A stretch of DNA of 62,301 nucleotides from Streptomyces sennicomposti (GTDB lineage: Bacteria > Actinomycetota > Actinomycetes > Streptomycetales > Streptomycetaceae): assembly GCF_019890635.1 (NCBI RefSeq), contig NZ_JAIOAB010000043.1, positions 1 through 62,301 on the forward strand. Reading direction: 5' to 3'. A program made the translations under genes and the position numbers. The notes beneath the pieces are model-generated. The model saw only the letters and a list, made by a program, of their open reading frames with translations, was not told the origin of the DNA and made no database searches. Every line of letters starts with the position of its first letter. Positions within the stretch are counted from its first letter, which is position 1. Below, piece after piece: positions 34,944-41,830 of this stretch.

Positions 34944-36683
34944 TCAGCCTGCCATGTCCCGGCGGCGCAGTGCCGCAAGGCCCGCGCCGACCAGCACCGC
35001 CGCGAGGCCCAGCAGGACGCCCAGGGTCGTCCAGTCCACGTCCGCGCCCGGCAGCTTGGGCAGATGGCCGAACGGCGAGAGGTCCAGGACCGGGCGCGGG
35101 GCGTTCAGCGCGGGGCCGATCCAGCCGATGAGCAGCGCCGCCCCCGCCACGCCCCACGCCGCGACCGCGCCCCTCGGCAGCAGCCCGTGCAGCAGGACGG
35201 CGATGCCGCCGATCACCCACACGGCCGTCACCTGCACCAGACAGGCGCCCAGCACCGGGCCGGCCTGACGGCCGTAGCCGATCGCGAAGCCCACCCCGGC
35301 CAGCAGCATGATCAGGGCCGAGCCGCCGAACGCCACGGCCAGGTGCCCGGCGGCCCAGCGCAGCCGGCCCACCGCGCCCGCCAGCACCGGTTCGGCGCGG
35401 CCCGAGGACTCCTCGCCGCTCAGCCGCAGCACCGACGACACCACGTACAGCGCGGCGACCAGGCCGAGCAGGCCGGTCATCGCGGCCAGGAAGGCGTCCG
35501 TCAGACCCGACTGGCCGCCCATCCGCTGGAAGATCTCCCGGGTCCGCTCGTTGTCGCCGACCGCCTGCGCGGCGCCCTCCGTCATCCGGCCGAAGACGAT
35601 CCCGGCGGCGAGGAAGGCGGCGCTCCAGCCGTACAGGGCGCCGCGCTGCAGCCGCCACGCCAGCGCGCCCGCGGTGCCGAGGCGGCCCTCGGCCGGTCCT
35701 GGCCGGGTGGGCAGGAAGCCCATGCCGAGGTCCCGGCGGCCGGCCAGCCGGTAGGCGACCGCGGCCTGCACGGCCGTCGCCCCGGCGAACAGCAGCAGCA
35801 CCCACCAGCGTTCGGCGGCGAACGGGCGCAGATACTCCAGCCAGCCCAGCGGGGACAGCCAGGTCAGCACCGAGGAGCGGTCGTCGGCCGCGTCGCCCGC
35901 CGCGCGCAGCACGAACGCCGCGCCGAGCACCGCCGCCGTCAGCCCCCGGGCCGCCCGCGCGCTCTGCGTCAGCTGCGCGGCGATCGCCGCGGCCGTGGCG
36001 AAGACCAGGCCCACGCCCGCGAGGCCGAGCCCGAACGCCGCCGCGCCGGCCGCGCCCCGCCCCGCCAGACCGGCGGTGACCAGCAGGGCCAGGGCGGCGC
36101 TGGCGACCGCCGCCGCCAGCAGGGCCGCCGTGAGCGGCGCCCGGCGGCCCACCGCCGCCGACGAGACGAGTTCCTGCCGTCCGCTCTCCTCCTCGTCCCG
36201 GGTGTGCCGGACGACGACGAGCAGGCTGGTGACGGCGGCCAGCGCGCCCGCGTACACGCCGACCCGCCAGGCGGTCAGCGCGCCCAGCGAGTCGCCGAAG
36301 ACCGGGCCCACCAGGGCGCGCAGCGAGGTGTTCGCGGCCATCTGGTCCAGGAGCGAGGCGCGCTCGGCGGGGGTGCCGTAGAGGCTCTTCAGGGTGCCGG
36401 GCATGGAGAGGACCATCAGGGCGTTCACCGCGACCCAGACCGGGATCAGCACGCGGTCGCGGCGCAGGGCGAACCTCAGTAGGGCGGGGGTGCCGGCGAG
36501 GTGGCGACGGCCGCCGGTGCGCGGTGCGGCGGCGGTACGGCCGCTCGCGCCCGGGGCGCCGCCCGGGCCGGCGCCGGTGTCCGGGCCGGTACCGGTGTCC
36601 GGGCCGGCGTCGGTTTCCCGTCCGGTACCGGTGTCCGGGCCGGGGCCTGCGGCCGGGCCGGTGCCTGCGGCGGTCCCGGTCAT
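34944..36683 (-). CDS. ABC transporter permease (12-TM exporter)
   Basis: 579 residues. Residues 1-60 are a low-complexity Gly/Pro/Thr/Asp tail (GPDTGTG units). Two homologous halves with about six helices each follow, with characteristic RDEEESGRQELVSSAAVGRR and EESSGRAEPVLAGAVGRLRW motifs at equivalent positions, as in the ABC-2 permeases of polyketide and antibiotic exporters. It overlaps the ATPase stop by 4 nt, so one operon is certain. The cargo is unknown. Because a MarR/GbsR-like regulator is divergent, inducible efflux of a hydrophobic compound is the best guess. Confidence 0.86.
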   Translation of the reverse strand: MTGTAAGTGPAAGPGPDTGTGRETDAGPDTGTGPDTGAGPGGAPGASGRTAAAPRTGGRRHLAGTPALLRFALRRDRVLIPVWVAVNALMVLSMPGTLKSLYGTPAERASLLDQMAANTSLRALVGPVFGDSLGALTAWRVGVYAGALAAVTSLLVVVRHTRDEEESGRQELVSSAAVGRRAPLTAALLAAAVASAALALLVTAGLAGRGAAGAAAFGLGLAGVGLVFATAAAIAAQLTQSARAARGLTAAVLGAAFVLRAAGDAADDRSSVLTWLSPLGWLEYLRPFAAERWWVLLLFAGATAVQAAVAYRLAGRRDLGMGFLPTRPGPAEGRLGTAGALAWRLQRGALYGWSAAFLAAGIVFGRMTEGAAQAVGDNERTREIFQRMGGQSGLTDAFLAAMTGLLGLVAALYVVSSVLRLSGEESSGRAEPVLAGAVGRLRWAAGHLAVAFGGSALIMLLAGVGFAIGYGRQAGPVLGACLVQVTAVWVIGGIAVLLHGLLPRGAVAAWGVAGAALLIGWIGPALNAPRPVLDLSPFGHLPKLPGADVDWTTLGVLLGLAAVLVGAGLAALRRRDMAG

Positions 36684-37798
36684 CGCGCGGCCTCCGTCGA
36701 GTCGGCGGCCTGCGCCTCGGGGGCCGGCGTCGAGTCGGCGGGCCGCGCCCCGGTGGTCTCCTGCGCGGCCCCGGTGGTCGCCGGGCCGCTGGTCTCCCGC
36801 GCCGGGCCGCTGGTCTCCCGCGCCGGGTCGGTGGCCTTCCGCTCCGGGCCGGTGGTCTCCCGCTCCGGGCCGGTGGCCTTCAGCTCCGGGCCGGTGGTCT
36901 CCTGCTCCGGATCGGAGTAGTGGCGCAGGAAGAGTTCCTCGAGGGTCGGCGGGGTGGAGGTGAGGGAGCGGACGCCGGACGCGGTCAGGGCGCGCAGCAC
37001 CCCGTCCAGCCGGTCCGTGTCCACCTGGAGGCGGACCCGGTGGTCGTGCACGGTCAGGCCGTGGACGCCGGGCAGCTCGGCCAGCCCGCTCGGCGGACCG
37101 GAGAGTTCGGCGGTGACGCTGGTGCGGGTGAGGTGGCGCAGCTCGGCCAGGGAACCGCTCTCGACGGTGCGGCCCTTGCGGATGATGCTCACCCGGTCGC
37201 AGAGCTGTTCGACCTCGCTGAGGATGTGGGAGGAGAGCAGGACGGTACGGCCCCGGTCCCGTTCCTCGGCCACGCACCGCTGGAAGACCTCCTCCATCAG
37301 CGGGTCGAGCCCCGAGGTCGGTTCGTCCAGGATCAGCAGGTCCACGTCCGAGGCGAAGGCGGCGACCAGGGCGACCTTCTGCCGGTTGCCCTTGGAGTAG
37401 GTGCGGCCCTTTTTGGTGGGGTCCAGCTCGAAGCGCTCGATCAGCTCGGCCCGGCGCCGCGGGTCCAGGCCGCCGCGCAGCCTGCCGTACAGGTCGATGA
37501 CCTCGCCGCCGGAGAGGTTGCGCCACAGGGTGACGTCGCCGGGGACGTAGGCGATGCGGCGGTGCGCCTCGACCGCGTCGGCCCACGGGTCGCGGCCGAG
37601 GACGCGGGCGGTGCCGGAGTCGGCGCGCAGCAGGCCGAGCAGGACCCGGATGGTGGTGGACTTCCCGGAGCCGTTGGGGCCGAGGAAGCCGTGGACCTCG
37701 CCGGTCCGTACGTCCAGGTCGAGGCCGTCGAGCGCGTGGGTGCGGCCGAAGGACTTGTGCAGTCCGGAGACCTCGATGGCGGGGTGTGCCTTCGTCAT
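36680..37798 (-). CDS. ABC transporter ATP-binding protein with heptad-repeat tail
   Basis: 372 residues. Walker A is GPNGSGKST (about 40-48). The signature TYSKGNRQKV (about 133-142) is an SKGN variant of LSGGQ, as is usual for this DrrA-like group. Walker B is LLILDEPTSGLDP, and the switch His is in LLSSHILSEVEQL. After about residue 300 there are six or so heptads of the type TGPERET (DNA repeat 36775-36898) and a disordered tail. The core length is normal, so the tail is an addition. It forms an operon with the permease and is divergent from the regulator. Confidence 0.92.
   Translation of the reverse strand: MTKAHPAIEVSGLHKSFGRTHALDGLDLDVRTGEVHGFLGPNGSGKSTTIRVLLGLLRADSGTARVLGRDPWADAVEAHRRIAYVPGDVTLWRNLSGGEVIDLYGRLRGGLDPRRRAELIERFELDPTKKGRTYSKGNRQKVALVAAFASDVDLLILDEPTSGLDPLMEEVFQRCVAEERDRGRTVLLSSHILSEVEQLCDRVSIIRKGRTVESGSLAELRHLTRTSVTAELSGPPSGLAELPGVHGLTVHDHRVRLQVDTDRLDGVLRALTASGVRSLTSTPPTLEELFLRHYSDPEQETTGPELKATGPERETTGPERKATDPARETSGPARETSGPATTGAAQETTGARPADSTPAPEAQAADSTEAAR
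36775..36898 (-). repeat. 21-bp in-frame minisatellite in the ABC ATPase tail
   Basis: About six 21-bp units (GGTCTCCCGCTCCGGGCCGGT on the plus strand) encode heptads TGPELKA, TGPERET, TGPERKA, TDPARET and SGPARET. Frame is preserved at any copy number. Confidence 0.8.
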
Positions 37799-37809
37799 GC
37801 TCCGGAACG

Positions 37810-37848
37810 TACGCTTCTTTCAGAAATTTGTGAAGTTAAGGAAGCGTA
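37810..37848. promoter_or_regulatory. Operator-like dyad between ABC exporter and MarR/GbsR-like regulator
   Basis: TACGCTTC (37810-37817) and GAAGCGTA (37841-37848) are perfectly inverted, with an inner TTCA/TGAA pair. The segment is the most AT-rich in several kilobases and starts about 12 bp upstream of the ATPase ATG, so a bound repressor would block both divergent promoters. Confidence 0.6.
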
Positions 37849-37933
37849 TGAAGCGCCGACTAGACTGGACGGCGGCAGCGGGGGCGGGACAGCGTGGGTA
37901 CGGGGACCCCGGAAGCGGGAGACGGGCGGAACG

Positions 37934-38425
37934 ATGACGGAAGCGGGCACGGCGGGACGGGACGCCGAGGCGGTGTCGCAGTTCGTGGAGGGCTTCGCGG
38001 CGCAGCTGGTGGAGGCGGGCATGCAGCGGATGCCGGCCCGGGTCTTCGCCGCGCTGCTGTCCTCGGACTCCGGTTCGCTCACCTCGGCCGAGCTGGGCGA
38101 ACAGCTCCAGGTCAGCCCGGCGGCGGTCTCCGGCGCGGTGCGCTACCTCGCTCAGCAGCACATGGTCTCCCGCGAGCGCGAACCCGGCTCGCGGCGCGAG
38201 CGCTACCGCGTGCACAGCGACCAGTGGTACGAGGCGCTGACCAACCGCGACGCGGTGATCAAGCGCTGGGAGCGGGCGCTGCGGGACGGCGTCGAGGGTC
38301 TGGGCGCCGACACCCCGGCGGGCCGCCGCCTGGCCGAGACGCTGGCCTTCTTCGAGTTCATCGACGGCGAACTGGCCTCGATGATGGAACGCTGGCGCAC
38401 CCGCCGAACAGAACTCTTCGGCTGA
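37934..38425 (+). CDS. MarR/GbsR-family transcriptional regulator
   Basis: A 163-residue winged-helix protein. FVEGFAAQLVEAGMQRMPARVFAALLSSDSGSLTSAELGEQLQVSPAAVSGAVRYLAQQHMVSRERE (helices about 15-80) and the wing REPGSRRERYRVH match the GbsR/MarR-like repressors that sit beside DrrAB-type exporters. The C-terminal helices are for dimerisation. ATG 37934 has a weak GCGGA upstream. It is divergent from the exporter over the dyad at 37810-37848, so it is the likely repressor of that operon and of itself. Confidence 0.88.
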   Translation: MTEAGTAGRDAEAVSQFVEGFAAQLVEAGMQRMPARVFAALLSSDSGSLTSAELGEQLQVSPAAVSGAVRYLAQQHMVSREREPGSRRERYRVHSDQWYEALTNRDAVIKRWERALRDGVEGLGADTPAGRRLAETLAFFEFIDGELASMMERWRTRRTELFG

Positions 38426-38429
38426 CGCC

Positions 38430-38474
38430 CTCGTGCCGCTCCCGGGGCGGCCACGTCGCCCGCCCCGGCACGAG
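38430..38474. terminator. Bidirectional terminator
   Basis: CTCGTGCC (38430-38437) pairs with GGCACGAG (38467-38474). The inner GGGGCGG pairs with CCGCCCC, with one bulge. It lies between two convergent genes. Confidence 0.7.
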
Positions 38475-38482
38475 TGGGCGGC

Positions 38483-39394
38483 TCAGCCCGCCGCCTTCCC
38501 CGCCGCGCGCCCCGCCCCGTCCACCGGGACCACCAGCCCCCAGGCCGCCTCGCGGACGCGCCAGGTGCGGGTGCGGACCGGCCCCGAGACCGTCGCGTCG
38601 GCGCGGTAGTGGAAGTCCGCGCCGGAGACGGTGACCGTGCGGCCCCGGGCCAGCAGCGGGGAGGCCTCCGCGCCGGGGCCCGACAGGGGCCGTACCTCCA
38701 CCTCGGCCCGGCCCGAGTCGCCCGGCGCGACCGAGACCGCCTCCACCGGCTGGTCCAGGTCCACCACCGTCACCCCGTCCACCTCCACCCGCAGCCGCGC
38801 GGGCGCGGCCGGCCCGGTGTCGGCGGCCGGCCGGGCCGGGCGGGCCACCAGGGTCCGGACGAGCGACTGGCAGGTGCGCAGCCAGTCGCGTCCCGGACCC
38901 GTACCCGGTCCAGGACCCGGCCCGGCCGCCGTCGCCCCCGCCGCCACGTCCCGCGCGACCAGCGGCGGGATCCGCAGCGCCCCCAGCACCACCCCGTCGC
39001 TGTCGTCGACCAGCAGGTCGAGGCGGCGCTCCGCGCCGTCCAGGACCGCACGGGCGGCCGCCACCGGACTGTCGGGCACGCCGAGCGAACGGGCCAGGGA
39101 GACCGCGCCGCCGACCGGCACCGCGGACAGCGCGCAGCCGGCCAGCTCCCGGCGCCGGTGCAGCACGGTCACCGCCCGCAGCAGCGCCCGGTCGTCCCCG
39201 ATCACCACCGGCCGCCGCGACCCGCGCCGGGCCAGCGCGCGGGCGAACTCCTCCGGGTCCTCGGGCAGGCACACCTTCACCGCCGCGCCCGCGCCGAGCA
39301 CGTCTTTCGCGATCCGCACGGACTCCCCGTCCGTCCGCCGGGCGACCGGGTCGATGACCACCAGCAGCTGTCCGGACGTCGGATATGTCGCCAC
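38483..39394 (-). CDS. Diacylglycerol kinase catalytic domain-like protein
   Basis: 303 residues. The N-terminal half has LLVVIDPVARRTDGESVRIAKDVLGAGAAVKVCLPE and VIGDDRALLRAVTVLHRRRELAGCALSAVPVG, which resembles the nucleotide-binding half of diacylglycerol/sphingosine kinase-like proteins. The canonical GGDGT motif is altered to GDDRA. The C-terminal half is beta-rich. The loss of GGDGT suggests reduced or changed kinase activity. It is divergent from purA, a conserved placement in Streptomyces. The assignment is by overall layout. Confidence 0.65.
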   Translation of the reverse strand: MATYPTSGQLLVVIDPVARRTDGESVRIAKDVLGAGAAVKVCLPEDPEEFARALARRGSRRPVVIGDDRALLRAVTVLHRRRELAGCALSAVPVGGAVSLARSLGVPDSPVAAARAVLDGAERRLDLLVDDSDGVVLGALRIPPLVARDVAAGATAAGPGPGPGTGPGRDWLRTCQSLVRTLVARPARPAADTGPAAPARLRVEVDGVTVVDLDQPVEAVSVAPGDSGRAEVEVRPLSGPGAEASPLLARGRTVTVSGADFHYRADATVSGPVRTRTWRVREAAWGLVVPVDGAGRAAGKAAG

Positions 39395-39419
39395 CTCGGT
39401 CCTGCCTCGCTTCCTCGGG

Positions 39420-39464
39420 TAGCATCTTTGTGCAAGAGCCCCTTGCGCTATTGCGCCAGGGGCT
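39420..39464 (+). promoter_or_regulatory. Promoter -10 box and 5'-end hairpin before purA
   Basis: TAGCAT at 39420-39425 is a good -10 box, which would start RNA near 39432. The RNA would begin with a stem AGCCCCTTGCGC (39437-39448), loop TATT, and GCGCCAGGGGCT (39453-39464), with one mismatch, followed by TCGTCTATT. No gene ends here on the plus strand, so this is a leader element of purA or a short RNA, not an ordinary intergenic terminator. Confidence 0.5.
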
Positions 39465-39589
39465 TCGTCTATTCCGGGGCATCCGGTCCGACGGTTGTGC
39501 GGCCGACGACGGTCGCGCGGTGCACGCGGCGGTGAACCCGCGTACGCCCCTGACCTTGGACATGCCCCGCCCGGAAGGGGTGTACGCGC

Positions 39590-40873
39590 GTGCCCGCACT
39601 TGTGCTGCTCGGTGCTCAGTGGGGTGACGAAGGCAAGGGAAAGGCCACCGACCTGCTCGGCGGCTCAGTGGACTATGTAGTGCGTTATCAGGGCGGCAAC
39701 AACGCCGGCCACACGGTCGTCGTCGGCGACCAGAAGTATGCACTGCACCTCCTCCCTTCCGGAATCCTCTCTCCCGGATGTACGCCCGTCATCGGCAACG
39801 GCGTCGTCGTGGACCCGTCGGTCCTGCTCTCCGAGCTGAGCGGTCTGAACGAGCGCGGCGTCGACACGTCGAAGCTCCTGATCAGCGGAAACGCTCACAT
39901 CATCACGCCGTACAACGTCACGGTCGACAAGGTGACGGAACGCTTCCTCGGCAAGCGGAAGATCGGCACCACCGGTCGCGGCATCGGCCCGACCTACGCG
40001 GACAAGATCAACCGCGTCGGCATCCGGGTCCAGGACCTGTACGACGAGTCGATCCTGACCCAGAAGGTCGAGGCGGCGCTCGACGCCAAGAACCAGATCC
40101 TCACCAAGCTCTACAACCGCCGCGCGATCGCCGCCGGCCAGGTGGTCGAGGAGCTGCTGGGCTACGCCGAGCAGATCAAGCCGTACGTCGCCGACACCGT
40201 GCTGGTCCTCAACCAGGCGCTGGACGACGACAAGGTGGTCCTCTTCGAGGGCGGCCAGGGCACGCTGCTGGACATCGACCACGGCACGTATCCGTTCGTG
40301 ACCTCGTCCAACCCGACCGCGGGCGGCGCCTGCACCGGCGCGGGCGTGGGACCGACGAAGATCAGCCGGGTCATCGGCATCCTCAAGGCGTACACGACCC
40401 GCGTCGGCTCGGGCCCGTTCCCGACCGAGCTGCTGGACGAGGACGGCGAGGCGCTGCGCCGGATCGGCGGCGAGCGGGGCGTGACCACCGGCCGCGACCG
40501 CCGCTGCGGCTGGTTCGACGCGGTGATCGCCCGCTACGCCACCCGCGTGAACGGCCTGACGGACTTCTTCCTCACCAAGCTGGACGTCCTCACCGGCTGG
40601 GAGCAGATCCCGGTCTGCGTCGCCTACGAGATCGACGGCCGCCGGGTGGAGGAGCTGCCCTACTCGCAGACCGACTTCCACCACGCCAAGCCGGTCTACG
40701 AGTACCTCCCGGGCTGGCAGGAGGACATCACGAAGGCCAAGACCTTCGCCGACCTCCCGAAGAACGCGCAGGGCTACGTCAAGGCGCTGGAGGAGATGTC
40801 CGGCGCCCCGATCTCCGCGATCGGCGTCGGCCCGGGCCGCGACGAGACGATCGAGATCAACTCGTTCCTGTGA
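39590..40873 (+). CDS. purA: Adenylosuccinate synthetase
   Basis: A 427-residue enzyme. It joins IMP and aspartate with GTP to form adenylosuccinate on the way to AMP. Signature motifs: LLGAQWGDEGKGKATDLLG (P-loop and catalytic Asp, about 5-23), RYQGGNNAGHTVV with the catalytic His, GKRKIGTTGRGIGPTYADK, and FEGGQGTLLDIDHGTYPFVTSSNPT. The length is normal. GTG 39590 has GGAAGGGG 10 nt upstream. A very stable terminator follows, and expression may be controlled by the leader hairpin at 39437-39464. Confidence 0.97.
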   Translation: MPALVLLGAQWGDEGKGKATDLLGGSVDYVVRYQGGNNAGHTVVVGDQKYALHLLPSGILSPGCTPVIGNGVVVDPSVLLSELSGLNERGVDTSKLLISGNAHIITPYNVTVDKVTERFLGKRKIGTTGRGIGPTYADKINRVGIRVQDLYDESILTQKVEAALDAKNQILTKLYNRRAIAAGQVVEELLGYAEQIKPYVADTVLVLNQALDDDKVVLFEGGQGTLLDIDHGTYPFVTSSNPTAGGACTGAGVGPTKISRVIGILKAYTTRVGSGPFPTELLDEDGEALRRIGGERGVTTGRDRRCGWFDAVIARYATRVNGLTDFFLTKLDVLTGWEQIPVCVAYEIDGRRVEELPYSQTDFHHAKPVYEYLPGWQEDITKAKTFADLPKNAQGYVKALEEMSGAPISAIGVGPGRDETIEINSFL

Positions 40874-40903
40874 CCCGGCCCGCGCGCCCGTAGGGCACGC
40901 GCC

Positions 40904-40944
40904 GACAGGGCGCCCGGCACGGACTCCGTGCCGGGCGCCCTGTC
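40904..40944. terminator. Very stable bidirectional terminator
   Basis: A perfect 19-bp stem: GACAGGGCGCCCGGCACGG (40904-40922) with its exact complement at 40926-40944 and a 3-nt loop, followed by GTATTGCTCTTGTT. It separates purA from the convergent gene at 41066. Confidence 0.92.
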
Positions 40945-41065
40945 GTATTGCTCTTGTTCGGGGGTGTATCGCCCGTGTCCGGGGCTGTGCCGCCCGTGTC
41001 CGGGCCGGCGCCCCGCCGCACGCACACACGCGTCCGCGCCCCTGCCCGGGGCGGCCGGAGCGCCG

Positions 41066-41716
41066 TCAGCTGAAGACGATCATCGACCCCTGCGCCAGGC
41101 TCCGCGTCGCCGCCGCGTGCAGGCCGAGCCAGACGTGGCGTTCGCGGGCGAAGGGGCTCGGGTCGTAGGGGGCCGGGGCGGCCGGCTGCTCCAGCTCCGT
41201 GGGGGCCGTCGGCGGGGCCGGGGGAGCGGGCGGGTTGGCCGGGTCGATGCCGAGCGCCGGGGCGACCTGCTCCAGCTCCCGCAGCAGCCCCTGCGAGGAG
41301 CCCAACGGGCCGCCGCCCGCGAGGAGTTCCTCGTTGGACAGCGGGTGCGGGAAGTCCAGCGGGACGTAGGCGCCCGCGTGGTCGTAGTGCCAGACCAGAT
41401 GCGACTGCTGTGCCGTCGACTCGAACATCTCCAGCAACTGCTCGTAGTCGCCGCCCAGTTCGTCCACCGGGGCGAGCGGGAGACCGCACAGCTGGAGGAG
41501 GTGGGCGCGGCGCAGGAAGTGCAGCGCGTCGTAGTCGAAGCCGGCCACCGGCGCGACGTCCCCGGACAGGCCCGGCATGTACTGGTAGACCGGCACCGGC
41601 GGCAGCCCGTTCTCCGCCAGCACCTTGTTGTACTGCGCCAGTTCCTCGGCGAACGGGTTGTCGGGCGTGTGGCACAACACGTCGACGAGCGGTACCAGCC
41701 ACAGGTCACAGGCCAA
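41066..41716 (-). CDS. Conserved hypothetical protein next to purA
   Basis: 216 residues with no recognised domain. Features: LWLVPLVDVLCHTPDNPFAEELAQYN, GLPPVPVYQYMPGLSGDVAPVAGFDYDALHFLRRAHLLQLCGLPLAPVDELGG, VWHYDHAGAYVPLDFPHP, then a Pro/Ala-rich linker (PPAPPAPPTAPTE) and WLGLHAAATRSLAQGSMIVFS. It has no membrane segment. The only workable start is TTG 41716, which has AGGAG 6 nt upstream, so a rare TTG start is likely. It is downstream of the glycosyltransferase gene on the same strand (114-nt gap), possibly in the same transcript. Confidence 0.72.
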   Translation of the reverse strand: MACDLWLVPLVDVLCHTPDNPFAEELAQYNKVLAENGLPPVPVYQYMPGLSGDVAPVAGFDYDALHFLRRAHLLQLCGLPLAPVDELGGDYEQLLEMFESTAQQSHLVWHYDHAGAYVPLDFPHPLSNEELLAGGGPLGSSQGLLRELEQVAPALGIDPANPPAPPAPPTAPTELEQPAAPAPYDPSPFARERHVWLGLHAAATRSLAQGSMIVFS

Positions 41717-41830
41717 GGAGGTCTCCTCGCATAGCGGAGTGGGTGCAGTCGGGTCGCGGGTTCGCGCGGGTTCGGCAGCGGTCGGGAGCGGTCGCCGGGG
41801 GAGTGTAGAGCGTAGTCGGTGCCGGTTCCC

